Part shown: positions 1 through 5,942 of the stretch, in pieces | Numbering within the stretch: position 1 is the stretch's first letter | How the letters are laid out: each line of letters begins with the position of its first letter | Assembly: GCA_945867185.1 (NCBI GenBank) | Contig: CAMBHM010000043.1 | Coordinates: 1 to 9,803, forward strand | Length of the DNA: 9,803 nucleotides | DNA from: Legionella genomosp. 1 | GTDB lineage: Bacteria; Pseudomonadota; Gammaproteobacteria; Legionellales; Legionellaceae | Direction of reading: 5' to 3' | Translations under genes and position numbers: made by a program | The notes under the pieces: generated by a model | The model's input: only the letters and a program-made list of their open reading frames with translations | Database searches by the model: none | What the model was told of the DNA's origin: nothing

Positions 1-440
1 GTATAATGAAGTCTTCCTTGTCCTCCGGTAACGGCAATGGGACCTGCCATCAGCCAAGCATGACCTTCGAAACGTTTCTTCGGATCAGCGGACTTGGTAA
101 ACCCAATGTAGAATACATGGGGAACTTTAAATCGTCTACACCAAAAAGCCGCAACCATGGCTTGGGTTAAACAGCTCGAATCCCAGGGTGTATATTTTGC
201 AGCCATTCGTACCGCACGGCCGATGCGTTGTGCCTGCTGCCACGCTTCGTTTGATAGAATGGTTGAAAGGATTGCCGTCTGGTGAAATTTTCCAAAATAA
301 GGTGAAAGACGAGACAGTGGGCGGGTGAGAATGGCGACTCTGGCTATTCCACACAGCACGATGTTTACAAAAAAAAAGGTTTTTTGAGACCAAGCTAAGC
401 GTAGGAAGACGAGGATTTTTCGAGGGATGCGCTGTAACAT
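1..440 (-). CDS. Lasso peptide B2-type transglutaminase-like leader peptidase (partial)
   Basis: The reading frame starts at an ATG at 440 behind a strong AGGAG site (443-449) and stays open to the window edge, so 146 N-terminal residues are visible and the C-terminus is missing. The protein has a basic N-terminus, a hydrophobic stretch at about residues 21-38, then a transglutaminase-like core. Within the core are TPWDSSCLTQA (candidate catalytic Cys90) and FEGHAWL (candidate His127), followed by AVTGG and a Tyr, the typical ending of the lasso B2 family. B2 enzymes are cysteine proteases that remove the leader peptide once the B1 protein presents it. The gene is divergent from the PqqD-like gene and shares a 144-bp intergenic region with it. 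This pairing with PqqD-like and asparagine-synthetase-like genes supports the assignment. The full catalytic triad cannot be confirmed because the frame is cut. Confidence 0.88.
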   Translation of the reverse strand, partial: MLQRIPRKILVFLRLAWSQKTFFFVNIVLCGIARVAILTRPLSRLSPYFGKFHQTAILSTILSNEAWQQAQRIGRAVRMAAKYTPWDSSCLTQAMVAAFWCRRFKVPHVFYIGFTKSADPKKRFEGHAWLMAGPIAVTGGQGRLHY

Positions 441-461
441 GAGAGCTCCTTTTTTTAAATA

Positions 462-490
462 TTGACTATCCCACCACGATGACATGTAAT
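462..490 (+). promoter_or_regulatory. Sigma70-type promoter for the PqqD-like/precursor operon
   Basis: TTGACT (462-467) is followed by a 17-nt spacer and TGTAAT (485-490). Each hexamer differs from the sigma70 consensus at one base and the spacing is optimal. It points to the PqqD-like gene at 585, leaving a leader of roughly 90 nt. On the opposite strand TTGACA (496-491) could be a -35 for the B2 gene, but its partner at 473-468 (TGGGAT) is poor. Confidence 0.6.
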
Positions 491-495
491 TGTCA
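480..495. promoter_or_regulatory. Inverted repeat overlapping the -10 element, possible operator
   Basis: TGACA (480-484) and TGTCA (491-495) form a perfect 5-bp inverted repeat separated by six bases that are exactly the -10 hexamer. A repressor bound here would cover the plus-strand promoter and the candidate -35 of the divergent B2 gene. The arms are short, so chance is possible. Confidence 0.3.
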
Positions 496-584
496 AAGAT
501 AAGGATGATAGCTCACCCATTCATCGACATGATGATGAAGCTCAAGCTGTTACAGTCAAACACTTAAAAAGTTATGGAGAACGT

Positions 585-875
585 ATGGAACAACTGTGTG
601 CACACAGTCAGCTTGCAATCAATCCAGAAGTGATCGCAGTGCAAATTGATGATGAAATGATCATGATGGGTGTAGACAACAGCGAGTACTATGCTCTGAA
701 TGCAGTGGGCGTGAGCATTTGGTCATTATTGACGAAGTCTCCACAGTCTTTGCAAACATTGTGTACCTCTGTGCTTGAAGAGTATGTTGTGGATGAGCCG
801 CAATGTGTGGCTGATTTGACGGTGTTTGTAGAATCAATGTTGGAGCAGAAGATGTTGGTAGTGCTTACTGCTTAG
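585..875 (+). CDS. PqqD-like RiPP recognition protein (lasso B1 type)
   Basis: A 96-residue protein with the size and layout of the PqqD/RRE family. It opens with short beta-strand-like segments, including a DDEMIMMGVDNSEYYALN region in which a hydrophobic strand leads into 'YALN', typical of this fold. The helix GVSIWSLL follows, then a C-terminal helical part ending in a hydrophobic tail. PqqD-like proteins bind the leader of RiPP precursors and hand it to modifying enzymes; in lasso pathways the stand-alone B1 protein works with the B2 peptidase, and the divergent upstream gene is such a B2. The start has GGAG at 576-579. The frame stays open upstream without an ATG, so this start is preferred. 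The gene is followed after 44 bases by the candidate precursor on the same strand. Confidence 0.87.
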   Translation: MEQLCAHSQLAINPEVIAVQIDDEMIMMGVDNSEYYALNAVGVSIWSLLTKSPQSLQTLCTSVLEEYVVDEPQCVADLTVFVESMLEQKMLVVLTA

Positions 876-919
876 TCGGCATGAATAATCAGTTGTTTAA
901 AATACAGGGAGTATTTTTA

Positions 920-1090
920 GTGAAAGAACAATTATCGGCTCAAGTTTGTCAAGAATCACTTTCCCAGGCCACGCCCAGAAAGTGCTATGCGGCACCTATG
1001 TTGATTCATTTCTCAACACAAGATGTTCAAAAAGATCTGCAGCTTACAGAGGTACATAACGTTATTTCCGCGAGTGTTGGACCCTCATAG
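920..1090 (+). CDS. Candidate RiPP precursor peptide, non-canonical lasso-like
   Basis: A GTG start at 920 has AGGGAG (905-910) at good spacing and gives 56 residues. The in-frame ATG at 881 (69 residues) lacks a clear ribosome site and is less likely. The peptide carries YAAPML (residues 23-28), matching the YxxPxL pattern that PqqD-like recognition proteins bind in lasso leaders. Its position directly after the B1-like gene also fits a precursor. The C-terminal part runs QLTEVHNVISASVGPS. If Thr43 were the usual penultimate leader Thr, the core would be the 12 residues from Val45, with no Asp/Glu at positions 7-9. If Thr33 played that role, the core would start at Asp35 with Glu44 at position 10. 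Neither fits the usual 7-9-residue ring. The last 29 bases overlap the 3' end of the opposing methyltransferase gene. The precursor role is inferred from context and motif; the product structure is unknown. Confidence 0.65.
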   Translation: MKEQLSAQVCQESLSQATPRKCYAAPMLIHFSTQDVQKDLQLTEVHNVISASVGPS

Positions 1091-2159
1091 CATCGCTCTT
1101 TTTAAGAGGGTGATGAACGGCTACAAAACTCCAATTTTGGTAGTGTTGTTCTACGTGATTGGAAGAGCTTAAGTGGTTGAGAGGAGCCCAATTTTCATTG
1201 TGGATATCAAAGGCGCTTTGTTGTATAGCGGTGCGGAGATCATCGGCTGCATAACACATAAATAAAGATTTAAAATGATACTGCAACGGTCCAAAATGAA
1301 TGAATAACCCACCCGGTTTTAATACACGTATTACTTCAGGCCACCAGGTGTCAAGGGGCAATACATCCGTAAAATAAATAGAAAATATGACTGAGACGCT
1401 ATGGGGCGCTAGGGGCAATTGACAGGCATCGGCTGTCGCATAGAGCGGTGTGTGGGTGTGTTGGGTGGTGTGTTGGATAGAGGCGTGAATCAGCTCTTCT
1501 TGATCGTGTGCAATTTTTGCATTTTTTAGATGTAATTGAAAAAAACGAAGATCAGACTGTAGTAATTGATAGTACAGGCTTCCCATGGTGATAGAGGCAT
1601 CGATGGCTATTGTTTGTTGAAATAGGGGGGCGAGATCATAGGCAAATCGACCGGTGCCGGCACCTAACACCAAAGCGATCTTGCGATCAGAGTCATGGGC
1701 TTTTAGTAGGCCGTGTAATCGGTCCATTGTTTGCTGAACTTCTGCGAATTCATCGGCTGCTTGCCAGTCTCGCTTTAGATAATTCAAACAGGTGGTGTAG
1801 CGCGTATATCCTTTACTTGGATGAGCGCTTGGGGAAGGAACCTGGTTGGGTAGGCTTTGAATGAGAGCAGACAAGATCTTGATGTTATGAGCCTGTGCTT
1901 GATACAGATGGGCCAGATGCGCGGGCCTGTCTTGAGGGTGAGCTTGTTGATGTTTTTTTAAATCCAACAGAAGGTGCCCCATCTTTTGTCGTTCATGTTT
2001 TAAAGTTGCAACGGTTTCGGCGATTGTCTCTGATGGGAATTTCATCAGCACCGGTAATCCGCTCTGCAGTGTTGGGTAGTGTTGATTGCACCTGTTGCAA
2101 TGGAGATCGGTTGTCAAGGGAGCAGTACAGTGTGGGCAGCACCAGGGGTTCGACATCAT
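1062..2159 (-). CDS. N2227/carnosine N-methyltransferase-like SAM methyltransferase with N-terminal zinc ribbon
   Basis: A 365-residue protein. Residues 8-24 hold two CxxC pairs (C8/C11, C21/C24), a probable zinc ribbon. Residues 41-110 look helical and linker-like. Residues 115-350 are a class I SAM methyltransferase: RDW at 130-132, the SAM loop GAGTGRFAYDLA at 166-177, an acidic residue in IAIDAS (187), and FGPLQYHF at 289-296 after the KPGG turn. RDW before the SAM loop and a late GPLxYHF motif are hallmarks, as I recall them, of the N2227-like family, which includes carnosine N-methyltransferase, a histidine methylator. The gene converges on the candidate precursor (29-base overlap) and is divergent from the cyclase gene, so a tailoring role in the same pathway is likely. 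The ATG at 2159 has a weak AGG site; a second ATG lies three bases in. The substrate is unknown; methylation of the precursor histidine is an inference. Confidence 0.8.
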   Translation of the reverse strand: MMSNPWCCPHCTAPLTTDLHCNRCNQHYPTLQSGLPVLMKFPSETIAETVATLKHERQKMGHLLLDLKKHQQAHPQDRPAHLAHLYQAQAHNIKILSALIQSLPNQVPSPSAHPSKGYTRYTTCLNYLKRDWQAADEFAEVQQTMDRLHGLLKAHDSDRKIALVLGAGTGRFAYDLAPLFQQTIAIDASITMGSLYYQLLQSDLRFFQLHLKNAKIAHDQEELIHASIQHTTQHTHTPLYATADACQLPLAPHSVSVIFSIYFTDVLPLDTWWPEVIRVLKPGGLFIHFGPLQYHFKSLFMCYAADDLRTAIQQSAFDIHNENWAPLNHLSSSNHVEQHYQNWSFVAVHHPLKKSDAMRVQHSRK

Positions 2160-2217
2160 GCTTGGCCTAGGATACAGTGTGTTTCGAGAGTATATAGGAT
2201 CCTAATAAGGGAGTACC

Positions 2218-4089
2218 ATGATTCACGCGTTATTCTATCGAGCCCATCCCAATGCCACCGAGTGGAGAGCATTAGAAGCGGATCCCGATCAATTGGTATT
2301 GTCATCCACGCATCAGCATCTGGTGACTTGGTCAGAGCCGACTTGTTGGTTGGCTGAAGCCACGGAGACAAAGCAGTCGCTTTGCACAGAAGGGACGCCA
2401 CCTGTCGCCATTATCGCAGCTTGGGCACGTTTGGACAATCGGGAGGAGCTGGCGGAAGCGTTGGGCATTCGTTCATCAGCGTTGGTAAACCTATCTTGCT
2501 CGGCATTGATTCTGCAGGCTTATCTCAAATGGAGAGAGGGATGTACTGCTCATTTATATGGAGACTTTTGCTTTGCTTTGTACGATGTGCGAGAAAAACG
2601 CTTATTTTGCGCAAGAGATCAGATGGGGGCACGCCCTTTTTATTATTACGTGGATGCAAATAGGTTGGTTGTTTCTGCATCCCTTGCGTTGTTTCATCGA
2701 GTACAAGGCTTAGATCTTCGTCCTTGTATGGTCTGGGCGAGCAAATTCTTACTGGGCAACTTGTCTATGGATTTTGAGAAAACAGCTTATGAACGTGTAC
2801 TGAAATTACCACCAGGGCATCAGCTGAGCGTAACGGCAACCACGTTCTTGGTTAAGCGGTACCATGTCTTTCATACACAGAAATTGATCATGAAATCATC
2901 GGCCGAGTATGTGGAGTATTATCGAGCGCATTTGGATGCGGCAGTGAAAGTACGAGCCTCGGTGGATCACCCGCTAGGTTCAGAGCTCAGTGGAGGGATA
3001 GATTCTTCAACGGTAACTGCGTTTGCTCTTAAACATTATCAGCGACCTATCAATGACTTTCATACGTTTGGTTTTGCGTATTTTGAGGACGAACCCAATT
3101 ATATCTTGCGCTTGAATCAACATTGCAGAATCCCTTTGGGATACATTTGTTGCAATATCTCGTATTTTGATCACAATCCCGCACGTGTCTTTCGTGCAAT
3201 GGGTGCACCGGTTGAACACGGCAATGCACAGAGCCACGAGATTTTTTATGATTTGGGTGCAAAACAAGGGGTGCGAACATTATTGTCGGGGTTTGGGGGG
3301 GATGAATTTGTATCGAGTATTCATGGCAATTTGTATCTGCAAGAATTGTTGAAGCATAAACAATTTTTTAAACTGTATCGGAATTTTAAAGGCAATGCTG
3401 TAACACGCGCGCTTCGATTTGCAAAGTTACTGTACCTATCTAAAGGACGTGCTGGTTTGGTCAATCCGCGGATGCCCAAAGCCTATGCTGAACGGTGGCC
3501 TTTTATTATTCTAAAAGAGGAGCTGATAGCCGCTTATCAATTACAAGCCTGTTACGACGCACAAGGACGCTTTGATAATGGGTATGCAGATTTGGATCAA
3601 TTCACGCTTGAAAATCGCTGGGCACCTTTTGTCAGTACGCGGCTTGAAAATTGTGCGTTGATGGCAGGATCTTATGGGATTGAGTATCGATGGCCCTTGT
3701 TAGACGTACGCCTCATTCAGTGTTTTTTATCCATCCCCAGTGCTGAAAAATATCGACAGGGCGTGGGGCGATATTTACATAAACAGGCCATAGCGCCGGA
3801 AGTTCCAAAAGAAATCATTGCACAAAATTCTAAGTCCATGGGCGCGCGTATAGCACAATCCATTCCAAGACAGATGCCCGATACAGCAGATCTCAATCCA
3901 TTGCTCGAAGAGTTGATTGACCGAGAGAAATTGAATGCACAAGTACAGCGATGCCTACATACGGGAACCGATCTACCCCTGAATGAGTCGGTGCAGATTA
4001 AGCAAAATATATATAGAATCAATGCACTGAATGAGTGGTTTAACCACTATTATCTAAAAAAAGCGCGCTTGACTACCCAAAAGGGGTAG
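2218..4089 (+). CDS. Asparagine-synthetase-like macrocyclase (lasso C type)
   Basis: A 623-residue asparagine synthetase B homologue. The N-terminal half resembles the class II glutaminase fold: LDNREEL near residue 72, LYGDFCFALYD near 113, ARDQMGARPFYYY near 132. It begins Met-Ile-His and so lacks the catalytic Cys2, and should not use glutamine. The C-terminal synthetase domain has the ATP pyrophosphatase loop SGGIDSS (258-264) and SGFGGDE (357-363). Loss of the glutaminase Cys with an intact ATP site is typical of lasso cyclases such as McjC, which adenylate an Asp/Glu side chain for attack by the core N-terminus. The start has a GGGAG site at 2208-2212. The gene is divergent from the methyltransferase gene across 58 bases, and its last 40 bases overlap the opposing nucleotidyltransferase gene. 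The presence of B1- and B2-type genes makes RiPP cyclase far likelier than asparagine biosynthesis. Confidence 0.88.
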   Translation: MIHALFYRAHPNATEWRALEADPDQLVLSSTHQHLVTWSEPTCWLAEATETKQSLCTEGTPPVAIIAAWARLDNREELAEALGIRSSALVNLSCSALILQAYLKWREGCTAHLYGDFCFALYDVREKRLFCARDQMGARPFYYYVDANRLVVSASLALFHRVQGLDLRPCMVWASKFLLGNLSMDFEKTAYERVLKLPPGHQLSVTATTFLVKRYHVFHTQKLIMKSSAEYVEYYRAHLDAAVKVRASVDHPLGSELSGGIDSSTVTAFALKHYQRPINDFHTFGFAYFEDEPNYILRLNQHCRIPLGYICCNISYFDHNPARVFRAMGAPVEHGNAQSHEIFYDLGAKQGVRTLLSGFGGDEFVSSIHGNLYLQELLKHKQFFKLYRNFKGNAVTRALRFAKLLYLSKGRAGLVNPRMPKAYAERWPFIILKEELIAAYQLQACYDAQGRFDNGYADLDQFTLENRWAPFVSTRLENCALMAGSYGIEYRWPLLDVRLIQCFLSIPSAEKYRQGVGRYLHKQAIAPEVPKEIIAQNSKSMGARIAQSIPRQMPDTADLNPLLEELIDREKLNAQVQRCLHTGTDLPLNESVQIKQNIYRINALNEWFNHYYLKKARLTTQKG

Positions 4090-5171
4090 AGCAAGTAATA
4101 CAGAAAGGCACAGGCAGCGGGCAATTTTACATAGGGAAATAAGTTGTCAATTTTAAACAAATCACCCAAGAGGGCTTTTAGTTTTTGACCTTTTGACGCC
4201 AGCCGGATTAGATATAAACGGTATTTTACAAACAGGGGGTTAAATACCCCGTATTCAGGAGTCATTTCATAATTTGAAGCAATAAAGGTTGCAGCAGTGC
4301 GGGCGAGGGCTTTGGCTCGTGGGCTGGGTGTGTAGGGTAATGGTTTGTTATTAAAATGAGTCTGCACCAATAATAAGGCTTGTTCTACCACGTGTTCACA
4401 GTGAATGCGTTGGCTCAAGATGAAGACGCGAGTGAGATCACAACGGCCGCTTTGGATGTATAAGGCAATGTCCTGTAACCAACGCAAGCGGATCCAGGCA
4501 TGGATAGCACCATGAATCATCAAATAGAGCAGGTGGTAGTCATCTTGTAAGGTGACAATAGGAGTGCTTCCCATTTGAATGGTTTGAAAGTAATCAGAAT
4601 TGGGTACGCCAAATTGGAGTCCAAAATAATCTAAGCGAAAGTGTAATTCCACACAGACATTGTGCTCCCGGTGATAAAATTCGATATCATGGCGGTGGTT
4701 CATATAATAGTTGGCTTGATGACCTTCTAATTCGTAAGTGGGCAAGGTTTGTCGATATCCCAAACTACATAAGCAAGTGATGGCTTGTGAGAGATGGGCG
4801 CGACTGATCCAGACATCGATGTCTTTGCAAGTGCGTTGCGCAATGTCCCCATACAAGATCGTGCTGATGGCCAGTCCTTTGACAAAACAATGAGTGATGT
4901 GTTCACTGGTCAATGTTTTGGATAGGGTAGTCATCGCGGCAGCCATCTGTAGGAGTCGTAAGGCATCTTGGCGGCAATAGCGGCTTAATCGGTCATAGTC
5001 TGTGGGGAGAAATTGGGTTTGAAAGGGGATGAGGGCTGTAAGCAGTTGCTGACAGATGCGGTGACGGATTGCAAGCTTGAACAAGTCGTTGAATGCCAGG
5101 GTAGAATCAGGGGCTGTTGCGTTTGATTGCAAGACTTCGAGTATATACTGTAGTGCCTTGTTATGACGCAT
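4050..5171 (-). CDS. Family-5 nucleotidyltransferase-like protein (NTP_transf_5 type)
   Basis: A 373-residue protein starting at the ATG at 5171, which has a GAAGGA site just upstream. A longer frame from 5264 would run into dsbB and is rejected. Motifs include VKGLA (residues 97-101), LYGD with R113 and the metal-binding pair DID (117-119), then VELHFRLDYF near 174-183. WLQDIALYI at 231-239 completes the pattern of the poorly characterised NTP_transf_5 family. Such proteins recur in lasso-peptide and related asparagine-synthetase/PqqD loci. Their chemistry is not firmly established to my knowledge; transfer of a nucleotide or sugar-like group to the peptide is a guess. The gene follows dsbB by 14 bases on the same strand, so it is probably transcribed with dsbB and the DUF5993-like gene. 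It converges on the cyclase gene with a 40-base overlap. Confidence 0.82.
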   Translation of the reverse strand: MRHNKALQYILEVLQSNATAPDSTLAFNDLFKLAIRHRICQQLLTALIPFQTQFLPTDYDRLSRYCRQDALRLLQMAAAMTTLSKTLTSEHITHCFVKGLAISTILYGDIAQRTCKDIDVWISRAHLSQAITCLCSLGYRQTLPTYELEGHQANYYMNHRHDIEFYHREHNVCVELHFRLDYFGLQFGVPNSDYFQTIQMGSTPIVTLQDDYHLLYLMIHGAIHAWIRLRWLQDIALYIQSGRCDLTRVFILSQRIHCEHVVEQALLLVQTHFNNKPLPYTPSPRAKALARTAATFIASNYEMTPEYGVFNPLFVKYRLYLIRLASKGQKLKALLGDLFKIDNLFPYVKLPAACAFLYYLLYPFWVVKRAFFR

Positions 5172-5185
5172 GATACATCCTTCAT

Positions 5186-5599
5186 TTAATCCGAAGACAC
5201 TTCCGGATATACTATCAACATCAGTGTTGCCCCAACAATGGCTATTGAAAACCCAATGAAACACCAGGTGTATAAGTGTAATTCAAAGAAGGGTTTGCCA
5301 AATCCCAGTGGATCGGTGATGTGTAATAAAATTTGCCGAATGCTGACGGAAATACCAGTAAGACCGCTGAAAATCACCATGGCCCAATGGATCACGCGAT
5401 TCCCATATCGCAAATTCATCAACAAGGCGATGCCAATATTGATAAATCCAGCACGTTGTAACAGACATAAGGGACAAGGGGGTTCGTGTTGAAGAAACTG
5501 TACGATCAAGGCTGCTCCAAGAATCAGTATGATAGCAAGCAGGCCTACAATGGTGTCAATAAGCTCCAATTCCTTGAGATAGGCTTGTAATTTTTTCAT
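5186..5599 (-). CDS. Short DsbB-like disulfide bond formation protein B
   Basis: A 137-residue membrane protein with four predicted helices (about 14-36, 47-64, 69-90, 108-131). PCPLCLLQR holds the CxxC pair (C42, C45) in the first periplasmic loop, followed by the conserved Arg of the quinone-linked DsbB family. In E. coli DsbB a second Cys pair sits in the loop between helices 3 and 4. Here that loop (about 92-107) has none, and the only other Cys is C113 in HLYTWC at the start of helix 4. I recall a short DsbB subfamily with the same layout beside DUF5993 genes. Expected role: passing electrons from thiol oxidation in the periplasm to quinone, by a shorter relay than in E. coli. AGGAG precedes the start. 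It is the middle gene of a three-gene operon. Confidence 0.88.
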   Translation of the reverse strand: MKKLQAYLKELELIDTIVGLLAIILILGAALIVQFLQHEPPCPLCLLQRAGFINIGIALLMNLRYGNRVIHWAMVIFSGLTGISVSIRQILLHITDPLGFGKPFFELHLYTWCFIGFSIAIVGATLMLIVYPEVSSD

Positions 5600-5614
5600 G
5601 AGCCGCTCCTTGCG

Positions 5615-5812
5615 CTATAAATAAATATGCAACACGTCAGTACTGTCATGGATTAGAGACAGCACGATCACGACGCAGATGGCGATCAAGAGTACAACGA
5701 TAATATGGTGTAACTTTAATCCAAATAAACGAACTTTTTGGGGTAAAAAAACAAGAATGAAGGTGATCATCTGTACTAAAAAAATGGGCCAAACAATCCA
5801 ATCAGTGGACAT
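5615..5812 (-). CDS. DUF5993-like small membrane protein
   Basis: A 65-residue protein with two hydrophobic segments (about 6-24 and 36-54) and a C-terminal HDSTDVLHIYL. That tail resembles the 'H-x-TD-x-L' ending of the DUF5993 family, whose genes commonly sit beside short dsbB genes. The start at 5812 is chosen because GGAG lies six bases upstream; a longer frame from 5827 would translate that ribosome site itself. The dsbB-like gene follows 15 bases later. The function is unknown; the pairing suggests an accessory subunit of the DsbB-like oxidase. Confidence 0.72.
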   Translation of the reverse strand: MSTDWIVWPIFLVQMITFILVFLPQKVRLFGLKLHHIIVVLLIAICVVIVLSLIHDSTDVLHIYL

Positions 5813-5865
5813 GGTGCGCTCCTTCATGATTCTATTACTATACTACAATTTCGAATGAGAGTTCG

Positions 5866-5895
5866 AGTATAATTGTATGGATTTTTATATCACAA
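5866..5895 (-). promoter_or_regulatory. Sigma70-type promoter for the DUF5993-dsbB-nucleotidyltransferase operon
   Basis: On the minus strand TTGTGA (5895-5890) is followed by an 18-nt spacer and TATACT (5871-5866). The -10 matches at five of six positions and the -35 at four of six. Transcription would start near 5859, about 45 bases before the DUF5993-like start codon. Just downstream, TCGAA (5851-5855) and TTCGA (5862-5866) form a 5-bp inverted repeat with a 6-base spacer over the start site, a possible operator. Confidence 0.5.
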
Positions 5896-5942
5896 CTGAT
5901 CATCGCTTCGATTAACAACGTACTAGGATGCAGGCAGGTGCA

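Noticed and set aside
529..567. 12-codon ORF (MMMKLKLLQSNT) before the PqqD-like gene
   Set aside because: It has no clear ribosome site, lies in an AT-rich leader and shows no precursor features.
881..919. ATG at 881 as the start of the candidate precursor
   Set aside because: There is no clear ribosome site before it, whereas the in-frame GTG at 920 has AGGGAG at good spacing. It is kept only as an alternative.
920..1090. Canonical lasso peptide with a Gly1 core and an 8- or 9-residue ring
   Set aside because: No placement of the core gives a suitable N-terminal residue with Asp/Glu at position 7-9 and Thr at -2.
1091..1115. Imperfect hairpin after the precursor stop (CTCTT-TTT-AAGAG with CATC/GATG flanks)
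   Set aside because: It is interrupted, has no U-tract on the plus strand, and lies in the methyltransferase coding region.
4034..4089. Palindrome AGTGGTTTAACCACT and hairpin CTACCC-AAAAG-GGGTAG at the convergent gene ends
   Set aside because: Both have short stems without a following U-tract, and lie within or beside coding sequence; too weak to call bidirectional terminators.
2218..4089. True glutamine-dependent asparagine synthetase
   Set aside because: It lacks the N-terminal catalytic Cys2 and is surrounded by B1- and B2-type RiPP genes.
5172..5264. N-terminal extension of the nucleotidyltransferase-like protein
   Set aside because: It would overlap the dsbB 3' end in another frame; the ATG at 5171 has its own GAAGGA site and begins the family-like sequence.
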